A stretch of 42,923 nucleotides of DNA from DATARH01 sp036278835 (GCA_036278835.1 DASUKH010000055.1:1-42923), one strand, 5' to 3'; shown: positions 15,479 through 24,683, counted from the stretch's first letter. Translations and numbers: made by a program. Notes: generated from the sequence alone by a model not told the origin.

Positions 15479-16594
15479 TCACGAGATTCCGGCGGCCGCC
15501 GTCTCGGCGATCCGCTGCGGCTCCGGCTGCTCGGCGGGCGGGCCGGCCAGCTCGGCGCGGCGGCGCGGCAGCGCGTGGGCGTGCTCGGATTGCAGGAACG
15601 CAATCAGCCCCTCGCGCACGAGACAGCGGAGGTTGAAGGTGTCGCCGGCATTGCGGCCGCTGACCAGCGCCCGCACCTCCACCGTGTTCTCGCCCGCATC
15701 GGTCACCTGCAACCCCACGGTACGGCCATCCCACAACCCACTGCCCTCGACGATTTCCTGAAGCTTCTCGCGCAGAAGCGGGATCGGCGCCGTGTAATCG
15801 AGCCGCAACATGACGGCGCCGAGCAGCGCGGCGCCCTCATAGGTCCAGTTCTGGAACGGCTTCTCGATGAAATAGCTGAGCGGCACGATCAGCCGCCGCA
15901 GATCCCAGACCCGGATGACGACATAAGTGCTGGTGATCGTCTCGATCCAGCCGAATTCGCCTTCGACCACCACCGAATCCTCGACCCGGATCGGCTGCGT
16001 CAGCGCGATCTGGATGCCGGCCAGCAGATTGCTCAGCACCGGCCGCGCCGCGAGACCGAGGATGATGCCGGCGGCGCCGGCCGAGGCGAACAGGCTCAAT
16101 CCGTATTGCCCGACCCCGGGGACCGTCATCAGCGCCGCGGAGATCGTCACAATCACGAGCAGCGTCTGCGCTGCGCGGCGAAGGATATTGACCTGGGTGA
16201 CATGCTTGCGCGCCAGCAAATTGTCTTCGACATCGGTGCGAAAGCGCTTCAGATAAAGCTCGGCGCTGATTTCGAGGGCTTTACTGGCGGTCCAACCGAG
16301 CGCCAGGATGAACACGAACAGCAGCGCCCGTCCGACCGTGATCGTCCACCAATAGGTGAACTGCGCCCCCGGCAGGGCAAAGCCGAGCGCCAGAATGACA
16401 AGGATGGCGCCGACCGGCGCCTGCCCGCGCTCCAGCAATTGCTGCAGGAACGGGCTGTGGCGCGCCGCGAGGCGAATCAGCCGCCAGATGAACCAGCGGT
16501 AAACGATCAGCACGACGATCGCCGGCACCACCATGATGCCGATGCCGACCACCCAATGCGGCACCCATTCAGTAATCACGTTCTCTATCCGCAA
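15479..16594 (-). CDS. Mechanosensitive ion channel, MscS family
   Basis: A 371-residue inner-membrane channel of the MscS family, which opens under membrane tension and releases solutes on osmotic downshock. There are about four N-terminal membrane segments (VVGIGIMVVPAIVVLIVYRW, GAILVILALGFALPG, RALLFVFILALGW, LLVIVTISAALM). Then comes the pore-lining helix SAGAAGIILGLAARPVLSNLLAGIQIAL and the beta domain PIRVEDSVVVEGEFGWIETI. The last about 25 residues are a Pro/Glu-rich tail. The gene lies 50 bp upstream of the selenoprotein gene in the same direction, so the two may share a transcript. Confidence 0.92.
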   Translation of the reverse strand: MRIENVITEWVPHWVVGIGIMVVPAIVVLIVYRWFIWRLIRLAARHSPFLQQLLERGQAPVGAILVILALGFALPGAQFTYWWTITVGRALLFVFILALGWTASKALEISAELYLKRFRTDVEDNLLARKHVTQVNILRRAAQTLLVIVTISAALMTVPGVGQYGLSLFASAGAAGIILGLAARPVLSNLLAGIQIALTQPIRVEDSVVVEGEFGWIETITSTYVVIRVWDLRRLIVPLSYFIEKPFQNWTYEGAALLGAVMLRLDYTAPIPLLREKLQEIVEGSGLWDGRTVGLQVTDAGENTVEVRALVSGRNAGDTFNLRCLVREGLIAFLQSEHAHALPRRRAELAGPPAEQPEPQRIAETAAAGIS

Positions 16595-16699
16595 ATTTTG
16601 TGTTCCCCCCGTTTAAGAAAAGCATCGCGAGCGGCGCGCGCAATAGTGGAAACACCGGGGATTTGGCCTCCCGGTGGCGAGAATGCGAAAAAAAGCGGG

Positions 16700-18340
16700 T
16701 CAGGCGGCGCGCGCGCTCGCCGTTTCGCCGCGAGACGCGGCGCGGATCAGGTCAGAGGCTTTCTCGGCGATCATGATCGTCGCCGCGTTGGTGTTGCCGG
16801 AGATGACGGTCGGCATCACCGAGGCATCGACGACGCGCAATCCCGCGATCCCATGCACACGCAACTCGGGATCGACCACCGTATTGGGGCCGGTGCCCAT
16901 CATGCAGGTCGAGGTCTGGTGGAAGGTGGTGCTGCCGGTGCGCTTGGCGTGGTCGAGCAGCCCCTCGTCGCTGTCGACCCGGTCGCCCGGCCAGAATTCC
17001 TCGACGACATGCCGCCGCATCGTCGGGGTGGCGAAGACCCGCCGCGAGATTTTGAGGGCGGCGACGATCGTCTGCTGATCGCCAATCGTCGCGAGGTAGT
17101 TCGGCTGCATCGCCGGCGGCACCGCCGGATCGGGAGAGGCGATGCGCAGCCAGCCGCGGCTTTCCGGCCGGCACGGGATCGCCACCAGCGAGCAGCCGGG
17201 GAACGGGTGCATCGCCTCGCCCGGCTTGTCGAAGCTGCCGGCGAGAAACTGGTACTGCACATCGGGCGAGGCGAGACCCTCGCGGGTCCTGGCGAAGAGT
17301 CCGATCGGCGCGGCGCCCATCATCAAGGCGCCGCGGCGGCCGAACAGGTATTCGAGGCCGGTCTGCGCCTGCCGCACCCAGCTGCGCGAGATTTCGTTGA
17401 GCGTGTTGGCGTTGCGCGCCTTGTAGATGACCCGAACCCCGAGGTGATCCTGCAGATTGTCGCCGACTCCCGGCAGCTCGTGGACGACCTCGATACCGAA
17501 CTGTCGCAACAGGTCGCCCGGCCCGATCCCGGACAGTTGCAGCAATTGCGGCGATAAGAGCGAGCCGCCGGCCAGCAGCACCTCCTGCAGCGCCTTGACC
17601 CGGCGCACCGCGCCGTTCTGCGCGTATTCGAGGCCGACCGCGCGGTTCCCCTCGAACAGCACGCGCTGCGCGAAGGCGTGCATCTCGACCCGCAGATTTT
17701 CCCGCTTCATCGCCGGGCGCAGATAGGCGAGGGCGGCGCTGCACCGCCGCATGCGGCGCACCGTCACCTGATAGGCGCCGGCCCCCTCCTGGTCGGCGCC
17801 GTTGAAATCGGGGTTGGCCGGGTAGCCTGCCTCCTGCGCGGCGGCGATAAAGGCGTCGTGCAACTCATGCGGCGCCCGCAGATCGGCGATGTCGAGCGGC
17901 CCGCCGGCGCCGTGATAGGCGTCGGCGCCGCGCTCCTGGTTCTCGGCGCGCCGGAAATAGGGCAGCACGTCATCGTAGGACCAGCCGACGCAGCCGAGCT
18001 GCCGCCAATGGTCGAAATCCTGCGCCTGGCCGCGGATGTAGATGAGGCCGTTGATCGACGACGAGCCGCCCAGCACCTTGCCGCGCGGCCAAGAAATGCG
18101 GCGGCCGCCGAGGCCGGGTACCGGCTCCGTCTCGAACTGCCAGGTGATCCGCGGGTGGTAGATGTTGCGGTAGAACCCGGCCGGGATGTGAATCCACGGG
18201 TTGCTGTCCCTGCCGCCCGCCTCGATCACCAGCACTTTGACCGAAGCATCGGCCGACAGCCGGTTGGCCAGGACGCACCCGGCCGAACCGGCCCCGACAA
18301 TGACGTAATCGAATTCCGCGTCGAACTGCATCGCACTCAT
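16700..18340 (-). CDS. GMC-family FAD oxidoreductase (choline/alcohol dehydrogenase-like)
   Basis: A 546-residue flavoprotein of the glucose-methanol-choline oxidoreductase family. The FAD-binding fold opens DYVIVGAGSAGCVLANRLS, followed by the family motifs GKVLGGSSSINGLIYIRGQ (near 85) and LLAGGSLLSPQLLQLSGIG (near 255). The C-terminal catalytic region has HQTSTCMMG (near 480) and PTVISGNTNAATIMIAEKASDLI. The likely activity is oxidation of an alcohol to an aldehyde; specificity cannot be set from sequence and choline is only one option. Starts at 18340 and 18331 are both possible. The next minus-strand genes upstream are the CoA-transferase subunits, suggesting a shared catabolic role. Confidence 0.92.
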   Translation of the reverse strand: MSAMQFDAEFDYVIVGAGSAGCVLANRLSADASVKVLVIEAGGRDSNPWIHIPAGFYRNIYHPRITWQFETEPVPGLGGRRISWPRGKVLGGSSSINGLIYIRGQAQDFDHWRQLGCVGWSYDDVLPYFRRAENQERGADAYHGAGGPLDIADLRAPHELHDAFIAAAQEAGYPANPDFNGADQEGAGAYQVTVRRMRRCSAALAYLRPAMKRENLRVEMHAFAQRVLFEGNRAVGLEYAQNGAVRRVKALQEVLLAGGSLLSPQLLQLSGIGPGDLLRQFGIEVVHELPGVGDNLQDHLGVRVIYKARNANTLNEISRSWVRQAQTGLEYLFGRRGALMMGAAPIGLFARTREGLASPDVQYQFLAGSFDKPGEAMHPFPGCSLVAIPCRPESRGWLRIASPDPAVPPAMQPNYLATIGDQQTIVAALKISRRVFATPTMRRHVVEEFWPGDRVDSDEGLLDHAKRTGSTTFHQTSTCMMGTGPNTVVDPELRVHGIAGLRVVDASVMPTVISGNTNAATIMIAEKASDLIRAASRGETASARAA

Positions 18341-18413
18341 ACCCCAACCGCGCCGCGGAAAAGCTAACGCAATCGCCGCCGCGAGGCGAGGGCGCCGCGC
18401 GATATCTGCCGGT

Positions 18414-19070
18414 TCATGCCCGGTGGAGCGGCGCCTCGGTGCGCTGCTGCAATTCCTCGAGCGTCAGGCCCGGCACCATGTCGAGGACGGCGAAGCCGCG
18501 AGGTGTCACGTCGATGACCGCCAGTTCGGTATAGATTCGGGCGACGCAGGCCTTCGCGGTCAGCGGATAGGTGCAGCGGCGCAGCAGGCGCGGCTCGCCG
18601 CCGCGGGTGTTGTGCTCCATGACGATCCACACCCGCCGCGCCCCGGCGGCGAGGTCCATGGCACCGCCGATCGCCGGCGCGGTGTCGTCCTCCGAGCGCG
18701 CCCAGTTGGCGAGGTCGCCGTTCTCGGCCACCTGGAAGGCGCCGAGCACGCACAAATCGAGATGGCCGCCGCGGACCAGCGCGAAGCTGTCGGAATGGCT
18801 GACAAAGCTGGCGCCGGCGCGCAGGGTCACATACTGGCTGCTGGCGTTGACCAGCCAGCGGTCGATCCGCTCGGGCGCTGGCGCCGGCCCCATGCCGAGG
18901 ATGCCGTTCTCGGAATGGAACACCACCTCGCGCTCTGGCGGCACGTAATTGCCGACCAGGGTCGGGATGCCGATCCCGAGATTGACCGACCAGCCCTCCG
19001 GGATGTCGCGCGCCACCCGTGCCGCCAGTTCTTCGCGGCTCAGCGGCCGGCAGTTTGTGTTTTCGGACAT
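18414..19070 (-). CDS. 3-oxoacid CoA-transferase-like, subunit B
   Basis: A 218-residue beta subunit of the two-subunit CoA-transferase family I (ScoB/PcaJ/AtoA-like), which moves CoA between acyl groups such as succinyl-CoA and a 3-oxoacid. It shows GWSVNLGIGIPTLVGNYVP near residue 30 and the catalytic-Glu signature VVFHSENGILGMGPAP near residue 50. GAFQVAENGDLANW, GGAMDLAAGARRVWIVMEH and the C-terminal DMVPGLTLEELQQRT follow. The ATG at 19070 has GGAG seven bases upstream. The paired A subunit lies upstream, separated by a 160-bp gap that holds a palindromic repeat. Confidence 0.93.
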   Translation of the reverse strand: MSENTNCRPLSREELAARVARDIPEGWSVNLGIGIPTLVGNYVPPEREVVFHSENGILGMGPAPAPERIDRWLVNASSQYVTLRAGASFVSHSDSFALVRGGHLDLCVLGAFQVAENGDLANWARSEDDTAPAIGGAMDLAAGARRVWIVMEHNTRGGEPRLLRRCTYPLTAKACVARIYTELAVIDVTPRGFAVLDMVPGLTLEELQQRTEAPLHRA

Positions 19071-19104
19071 TGCAGGCTCCTCACGAGTACACGGCAACCC
19101 CCTC

Positions 19105-19195
19105 GGCCGGGCTTGACCCGGCCGTCCACGTCTGACGCCGCGCGCTCGCGACAACCAGAGGAGACGTGGGTGGCCGGATCAAGTCCGGCCACGGG
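19105..19195. repeat. Paired GGCCGGGCTTGACCCGGCC-type palindromic repeat
   Basis: The left module GGCCGGGCTTGACCCGGCC followed by GTCCACGTC, and the right module GACGTGGGTGGCCGG then ATCAAGTCCGGCCAC, are inverted copies of each other, and each can fold on itself. It belongs to the same family as 5886-5977 and 36734-36795. It lies between the two CoA-transferase subunit genes. Confidence 0.8.
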
Positions 19196-19230
19196 AGTTG
19201 AGGGTGTGTTGCCGGGACGAGTCACCGGGA

Positions 19231-19920
19231 TCATGGGGCCTTCAGCGGCGGGTCGCCGGCCTCGATGTGGACGACCCGGTCGACATAAAGGCCGGGGGTG
19301 GCGATCTCCTCTGGCGACATGGCGCCGAGTTCGACGACATGTTGGGTCTGCACGATCGTCAGCTCGGCGGCGGCGGCCATGACCGGGTTGAAGTTGCGTC
19401 CGGCCTCGCGATAGACGAGGTTGCCCCAGCGGTCGGCGCGCCACGCTTCGATCAGCGCCACGTCGCCGCGGATCGCGTGCTCGAGGATGTATTCGCGGCC
19501 GTCGAACTCCCGCGCCTCCTTGCCCTGAGCGAGTTTCGTGCCGGCGCCGGTCGCGGTATAGAAGGCCGGGATGCCGGCGGCGGCGGCGCGCATGCGTTCG
19601 GCCATCGTGCCCTGCGGCACGATTTCGAGTTCGATGCCGCCACGCGCGAAGACTTCCTCGAAAATCACCGAGCCACGGCTGCGCGCGAAGCTGCACACGA
19701 TCTTGCGGACCCGGCCCTCGCCGATCAGGCGGGCAACCCCCTCGCGGCCGCGCCCGGCGGTGTTGTGGACGACCGTCAGGTTCTTGGCGCCCTGCTCGAT
19801 CAGCCCGTCGATCAGCGCCCGCGGCTCGCCGATTTGCGCGAAGCCGGCGATCAGCACGGTCGCACCGTCCTTGATGCCGGCCAATGCCTCGGCCACCGAA
19901 CGGACAAATTTGTCGATCAT
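19231..19920 (-). CDS. 3-oxoacid CoA-transferase-like, subunit A
   Basis: A 229-residue alpha subunit of the family I CoA-transferases (ScoA/PcaI/AtoD-like). It shows GATVLIAGFAQIGEPRALIDGL near residue 20, NLTVVHNTAGRGREG near 48, IELEIVPQGTMAERMRAA near 95 and IPAFYTATGAGT. Next come RADRWGNLVYREAGRNFNPVMA near 165 and the C-terminal PGLYVDRVVHIEAG. The start ATG at 19920 is directly before the conserved N-terminus (MIDKFVRSVAEALAGIKDG). Together with subunit B it would form the active enzyme. Whether it serves ketone bodies, beta-ketoadipate or another acid is not decidable here. Confidence 0.93.
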   Translation of the reverse strand: MIDKFVRSVAEALAGIKDGATVLIAGFAQIGEPRALIDGLIEQGAKNLTVVHNTAGRGREGVARLIGEGRVRKIVCSFARSRGSVIFEEVFARGGIELEIVPQGTMAERMRAAAAGIPAFYTATGAGTKLAQGKEAREFDGREYILEHAIRGDVALIEAWRADRWGNLVYREAGRNFNPVMAAAAELTIVQTQHVVELGAMSPEEIATPGLYVDRVVHIEAGDPPLKAP

Positions 19921-19993
19921 CGGCGCTCCCGCCCCAGAACAGCCCGCGCCGATTAAAGCGAAACCCGCCGCCGAGGGGAAGCGCCGCGGCCGA

Positions 19994-20884
19994 TCACAGC
20001 CGGGCGCGCGCGAAATCGGCGGCGGCAGCGACGAAGGCGGCGAGGTCGGTCCGCAGGCGGTCGAAGCCGGGCAGTTTTTCGAGCGTCTTCTGGTCCATGT
20101 AGAGGGCGCGGTCGACCTCGATCTGCAGGCTGTGGCGGCGTTCGGCCGGGCGGCCCTGGCGGCGCACGATCTCGACGCCCTTATAGCCCTCGTTGATGCG
20201 CACGTCGTAGCCGCGGCCGCGCAGAAAGCGGGCGACGAAATCGGTGAACGCGCCGTCGCAGGTCGTGCCGTCGCGGTCGCCGAGCACGAAATCGCCGTTC
20301 TCGCCGCGTCCGTTGCGGCGCGCCGAATGCGACGGCATCGAGTGGCAGTTAATGTGCCACACCGCACCGAACTCGCGGTGCAGCCGGTCGCTGGTTTCCG
20401 ACAACACCCGGTGATAGGGGGCGTGGTAGCGCTCGATGCGCGCCAGCACCTCGTCCGGGCTGAGCTTGCGGTCGTAGATCGGCACGCCGGGCCGGGCATG
20501 GCGGCGCACGAGGCCGACCCGGGTCGCCGGCCGGGCGGCGAGCGGCGGCCGGACCTCGGACAGAATCCCCGGGTCGATATCGTCGGCGGCCCGGTTCGGG
20601 TCGATATAGCTGCGCGGGAACGCGGCGCCGATCAGGGTCGCACCGTATTCGGTCGATGCCCCGTACAGTTCGTCGACATAAGCATCTTCGGCGCGGCGCA
20701 GCACCGGCAACGGACAGACGTAAGCAAAATCGTCGGGATAGACCGATCCGCTATGCGGTGAATCGAGCAGCAGCGGCACTGCGCCGCCTGATGGATCGCG
20801 GCGCCAGACCACCCCGTCGATCGAAAACCCCGTCGCGCCGTTCCCGATCTGCATCCCGATACCCGCTGCGTGCGACTGTTTCAT
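19994..20884 (-). CDS. N-formylglutamate amidohydrolase family protein
   Basis: A 296-residue member of the N-formylglutamate amidohydrolase family, metal-dependent enzymes that release formate from N-formylglutamate in histidine breakdown or act on related amides. The family motifs are LLLDSPHSGSVYP near residue 40, AYVDELYG near 69, FPRSYIDPNRAADDID, the VWHINCHSMPS metal-binding His region near 176, FVLGDRDGTTCDG, and the ending LQIEVDRALYMD. The start is uncertain (20884 or 20854; neither has a strong Shine-Dalgarno). No other hut genes are near. Its position next to CoA-transferase and GMC genes suggests a general catabolic block. Confidence 0.9.
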   Translation of the reverse strand: MKQSHAAGIGMQIGNGATGFSIDGVVWRRDPSGGAVPLLLDSPHSGSVYPDDFAYVCPLPVLRRAEDAYVDELYGASTEYGATLIGAAFPRSYIDPNRAADDIDPGILSEVRPPLAARPATRVGLVRRHARPGVPIYDRKLSPDEVLARIERYHAPYHRVLSETSDRLHREFGAVWHINCHSMPSHSARRNGRGENGDFVLGDRDGTTCDGAFTDFVARFLRGRGYDVRINEGYKGVEIVRRQGRPAERRHSLQIEVDRALYMDQKTLEKLPGFDRLRTDLAAFVAAAADFARARL

Positions 20885-20947
20885 CGCATGGCGGCGGCGC
20901 CCAGGGAAGGGCAGGCAAGCCGCTTGCAGCGTCCGGGCGGCTGGAAA

Positions 20948-22507
20948 TCAGCGGCGGGCCGCCACCGTCACCGGCATCAGCTTCGCGAGACCGAGGAATT
21001 TCTCGGGGTCCTGCGGCTCGCCGTTGACCAGCACCTCGTAATGCACGTGCGGGCCGGTCGCGCGGCCGCTGCTGCCGAGATAGCCGATCATCTGGTGCGC
21101 CGCGACGCGCTGGCCGACCGAGACGACGTAACGGTGAAGATGGGCGTAGCGGGTCGAGATGCCGTTGCCGTGATTGATCTCGACGACCCGGCCGTAATCG
21201 TCGCGGTGCCCGGCATAGGTCACAACGCCGGGCGCCGTCGCATAGACCGGCGACATGTACGGGGCGACCATATCGAGGCCGGTGTGGAACTCATGGTCAC
21301 CGTTCATCGGATCGCCGCGCACCCCGAACGGGCTGCTCACATGATAGGAGGTGAGCGGCGCCGAGACCGGCAGCTCGCCGACGATCCGGGACAGGGCGGC
21401 AAGCTTTGCGGCGCTCAAATGCGGGACGCCGCCGCGCGGCACCGGGACGAACGGGCCGCCTTCGGCATCATCCGCCCCGAAACCGGCGAAGAGGCGGCGG
21501 ACATCGACCCCCGCGGACGCCAGCACCCGCTCGAACTGCCCAAGCCGGCCGGTTGCGACCGCGACGGAGGGGGCCAGGCGCGGGGCGGCGGCCGTTCTTG
21601 CCGGCGCCATCGCGGGAGCCGCCGGACGCGCCGCGGCAGTGGGCTGCGGCGCGGCAATCGCCGGGGCGGCCGGTCGCGCCGCAACCTGCGTGCGGGCCAG
21701 CGGCGCGGCGGGGATGGAAGACGTCCGCGGCGCCGCTGCCGGCGCGGGGGTCCGCGGTGCCGGCGCCGGCGCGGCCTGCCGCGCCTGCAAGGCCGCCAGT
21801 TGCTGCTGCAGGCTGCCGAGCGCCGCATGCAGCCGGTCACGCTCCTGCGCCGCCCGGTCGCGGTCCTCGGTCAGCTGTTTCACCTTGCGCTGCCATTCAT
21901 CGAGACCGGCTTCGGCCTGAAGCTGGCGGGCGTGGCCCTGGGCGGTATTGGCCTGCGCCATGCTGAGCCGGGCCATCAAGGTGACGCGCTGCGCCTCGGT
22001 CAGGTGCAGCTGGCGGGTCAGCGCGGCAACGCGGTCGCTTTCCGATTCCGTCGCCTGCTGCGTGGCGGCGCGCTGACGCTGCGCCTCGCCGCTGGCCGCG
22101 ACCGCGCGGCTCTTGGCGGAATTCAGCTCGCGATCGGCCGCGGCGAGCCGGTCGCGCAATTGCGCCAGCGCGTCCTGCAAGCTGGCGTTGGCCAGTTCGA
22201 CATTGTGCGCCGACGCCAGCTGCGAAGCGGCGAGCCGCTGCGCATGCAGATATTCGACGCCGAACCAGCCCGATGCGCCGAGCCCGACCGCCGCCGCGAC
22301 GGCAAGGGCCGCCGCGGCGGAGCCGCGGCCGATGCCGCGGAACGGGTTTGTCCGGGATGCCTCAATTGCGAGGCCGGCGCTCCCCAAGCGCAAGAAATCG
22401 GTCAAATCGCCCCCCCGAGCTGTCGCGTGCCGGCGCGGGCCGCGCGACGTTTCGGGTGGAGCCGCCGCCGCATGCTTTTGAAAGAGCGATACCCGCCAAG
22501 GCGGCAT
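20948..22507 (-). CDS. M23-family peptidase with coiled-coil, membrane-anchored
   Basis: A 519-residue cell-wall-acting protein. A short cytoplasmic N-terminus precedes one membrane helix at about 62-82 (AAAALAVAAAVGLGAS). A long coiled coil follows at about 90-270 (with AQLRDRLAAADRELNSAK and DEWQRKVKQLTEDRDRA), then an Ala/Pro/Arg-rich linker at about 275-345, and the M23 LytM domain at about 390-510. The zinc ligands are visible in FHTGLDMVAP (His, Asp) and GPHVHYEV (His-x-His). The ATG at 22507 has GGGGAG just upstream; a reading from 22591 is also open. It may cleave peptidoglycan cross-links or act as an envelope or division regulator. Confidence 0.9.
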   Translation of the reverse strand: MPPWRVSLFQKHAAAAPPETSRGPRRHATARGGDLTDFLRLGSAGLAIEASRTNPFRGIGRGSAAAALAVAAAVGLGASGWFGVEYLHAQRLAASQLASAHNVELANASLQDALAQLRDRLAAADRELNSAKSRAVAASGEAQRQRAATQQATESESDRVAALTRQLHLTEAQRVTLMARLSMAQANTAQGHARQLQAEAGLDEWQRKVKQLTEDRDRAAQERDRLHAALGSLQQQLAALQARQAAPAPAPRTPAPAAAPRTSSIPAAPLARTQVAARPAAPAIAAPQPTAAARPAAPAMAPARTAAAPRLAPSVAVATGRLGQFERVLASAGVDVRRLFAGFGADDAEGGPFVPVPRGGVPHLSAAKLAALSRIVGELPVSAPLTSYHVSSPFGVRGDPMNGDHEFHTGLDMVAPYMSPVYATAPGVVTYAGHRDDYGRVVEINHGNGISTRYAHLHRYVVSVGQRVAAHQMIGYLGSSGRATGPHVHYEVLVNGEPQDPEKFLGLAKLMPVTVAARR

Positions 22508-22852
22508 CGCTCTCCCCACCCCGCATGAACGGCGTGCGGCATCCCCCAACCCGGTCACCCTAACGCCGCATTTTCGGCCACGCAATGGCAAATCCCGCTT
22601 TTGGCGAGCGAAAGCGCCGTAGTTCCGTGCATCCGGAGCGCCAGGCGCAGCGCCATCCAGTCGAAGCGAAATGATGACGGGGCAACCGCGGCGGAGCCGA
22701 TTGGGCCGCGGCGCTGCGTCGCGCCACGATACTCGGATTATACTGGCATGACTGCAACACCGGGCCGCGCCGACTGGCGAATACCGGGAATCGCAGGAGA
22801 AAACATCGGCAATTCTGCAACATGACTGTTGCGTTGTAGCAACAGGCGCGGC
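22508..22852. other. Intergenic region (345 bp) between M23 gene and ABC exporter
   Basis: No supportable gene. It must carry the promoter of the minus-strand M23 gene, but I found no convincing -35/-10 pair. Near the right end, 22817-22844 contains overlapping inverted repeats: GCAAC/GTTGC and then TGTTGC/GCAACA with 6-base loops, just past the ABC exporter stop on the minus strand. A short plus-strand open frame (22601-22825) has no start signal or family feature and was not called. Confidence 0.5.
22817..22844 (-). terminator. Overlapping small hairpins after the ABC exporter
   Basis: TGTTGC-GTTGTA-GCAACA forms a 6-bp hairpin eight bases beyond the exporter stop codon. A second GCAAC/GTTGC pair overlaps it. 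There is no U-tract, so termination is uncertain and an operator or attenuator-like role is equally possible. Confidence 0.3.
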
Positions 22853-24649
22853 TCAGGCCGGGATCGCGGCGGGCCGAGGGCGGCTCTCCTGCGGCGCGAA
22901 TTGGGTGCGGTAATAGCTGGCGAACAGGCCGTCGCGGCGGATCAGTTCGGCGAACGACCCCTGTTCGGCGATCGTGCCGCCGTCAAGCACGACGATCCGG
23001 TCGCACGAGCGCACGGTGGAGAGTCGGTGCGCGATGATCAGCGTCGTTCGGCCCTGCATCAGGGTTTCGATCGCCTGCATGACAAGCGCCTCGGTTTCGA
23101 CGTCGAGCGCCGAGGTCGGCTCGTCGAGCACGAGAATCGGCGCGTCCTTCAGGAGGGCGCGGGCGATCGTGATGCGCTGTTTCTCGCCCTCGGAGAGCGC
23201 CGCCCCCGCTTCGCCGAGCTGTGTCCGGTACCCGTCCGGCAATGCCACGACCCTATCGTGGATGCGGGCGAGGCGGGCGGCGTGCTCGATCGCCGCGGCA
23301 TCGGCGCCCGGCCTTCCGTAGGCGATGTTGTCGGCGACCGACAGCGGAAAGATCAGCGGCGGCTGCAACACCATCGCAATCTGGCGGCGCAAGGCCGGCA
23401 GGTCGTAGTCGCGGACATCGACCCCGTCGATCGCGACCGTGCCGGCCGCCGGGTCGAAAAATCGCGGCAAGAGGCCGAGCAGGGTCGATTTGCCGGCGCC
23501 GGTCGGCCCGACCACCGCAACCTTGGCGCCTTCCGGCACCGCGAGGTCGATGTTGTGCAAAACCGGCATGTCGGCGCGGTAGGCGAACGAAACGTTGCGC
23601 CACGCGACGGCGCCGCGCGCGCCCTGCGGCGGGAACCGGCGCTCGCCGCTCGCGAGGTCGGGTTCGGTGTCGAGCACCTCGAAGACCCGCGCCGCGCCGA
23701 CCCGCGCGCCGGCAATGAGGCCCCAGCTCTGGGTGATCTGGTTGATCGGTGCGTAGAGTTGCGCCAGATAGGCGACGAACACGATCAGCTGGCCGAGCGT
23801 CAAATTGCCCGTCAGCACGGCCCGGGCGCCGGCAAAGACGACGACCGCGGTGCCGATCGCGATGGTCGCGTTGACCGCGGCGGAATAGAGCGTCTGCCAG
23901 TTGTAGAGGCGCAGGGTGGCGCCGAGGCTGGCGCGGCTCGCGCCCATGAAGCGGCGGTGCTCCTCGTCCTCCTTGGCGAAAGCCTGCACCACCTTGATCG
24001 CCGCCATGCCCCACTGGACGAGCGAATAGACCCGGCTGTCGAGGTCGCGCACCTCGGTCGCGACGGTGACGATCTTGCGGTTGAAGACGGCGATCAGCAC
24101 GAACAGCGCCGGCACGATGGTCAGCGACAAGACGGTCAACAGCGGATCGATCGGGAACAGGATCGCCAGCATGCCGGCCAGCAGGATCGCCGCCGACAGG
24201 ATCGGCAGCGCCCCGTTCATGATCATCGTCTGCACGGCGAAGCTGTCGGCGGTCACCCGGTACATCAAATCGCCGACCCGCTGGCGTCCGTGATAGGCGA
24301 GGGAGAGTCGTTGCAGATGGGCGTAGAGATCGCCGCGCAGGTCGTTGACCATCGCCTGCCCGACCCGGATCGTCGTGTAGTTGTGCCACAGGGTCAGCGC
24401 CCCGGCGCCGGCGTTGACGACGACGATGCCGGCGCAGGCGGCGGCGAGCAGCAGCGGTTTCGGCAATGACAGCAGCGCGCCGAGCCCGCCGCCGGAAGGC
24501 GGCGCCTTGCCGCCGAGCACGTAGTCGATGACGATCTGCAGCGGCCACGGCTTCATCAACTCGAAGCCGGCGACCAGGAAAATCTGCGCCAGCGCCCAGG
24601 CGACCTGCCAGCGATGTGCCCGCAAATAGGGGAGGAACTTAGCGATCAT
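22853..24649 (-). CDS. ABC exporter, fused membrane and ATPase domains
   Basis: A 598-residue half-transporter of the MsbA/NdvA type. Six membrane helices occupy about residues 15-310. The ATPase domain follows, with Walker A VVGPTGAGKSTLLGLLPRFF (near 380), signature ALSEGEKQRITIARALLK (near 480), Walker B PILVLDEPTSALD and switch His in IIAHRLSTVR. The signature has Glu where many family members have the second Gly and Gln of LSGGQ. The gene lies 34 bp after the glycosidase-glycosyltransferase gene and on the same strand as galE, so it probably exports the glycan or glycolipid made by that operon. Lipid or beta-glucan export are alternatives. Confidence 0.92.
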   Translation of the reverse strand: MIAKFLPYLRAHRWQVAWALAQIFLVAGFELMKPWPLQIVIDYVLGGKAPPSGGGLGALLSLPKPLLLAAACAGIVVVNAGAGALTLWHNYTTIRVGQAMVNDLRGDLYAHLQRLSLAYHGRQRVGDLMYRVTADSFAVQTMIMNGALPILSAAILLAGMLAILFPIDPLLTVLSLTIVPALFVLIAVFNRKIVTVATEVRDLDSRVYSLVQWGMAAIKVVQAFAKEDEEHRRFMGASRASLGATLRLYNWQTLYSAAVNATIAIGTAVVVFAGARAVLTGNLTLGQLIVFVAYLAQLYAPINQITQSWGLIAGARVGAARVFEVLDTEPDLASGERRFPPQGARGAVAWRNVSFAYRADMPVLHNIDLAVPEGAKVAVVGPTGAGKSTLLGLLPRFFDPAAGTVAIDGVDVRDYDLPALRRQIAMVLQPPLIFPLSVADNIAYGRPGADAAAIEHAARLARIHDRVVALPDGYRTQLGEAGAALSEGEKQRITIARALLKDAPILVLDEPTSALDVETEALVMQAIETLMQGRTTLIIAHRLSTVRSCDRIVVLDGGTIAEQGSFAELIRRDGLFASYYRTQFAPQESRPRPAAIPA

Positions 24650-24683
24650 TGGTAACGGCGGGCTTTAACTCGCTGCCGAGCGT

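Noticed and set aside
15116..17557. 813-residue plus-strand frame across the MscS and GMC genes
   Set aside because: It spans two genes with strong family evidence on the other strand; the sequence is Arg/Asp/Gln-rich noise.
22601..22825. 74-residue plus-strand gene in the gap after the M23 gene
   Set aside because: No Shine-Dalgarno, signal peptide or family feature; composition resembles non-coding high-GC sequence.
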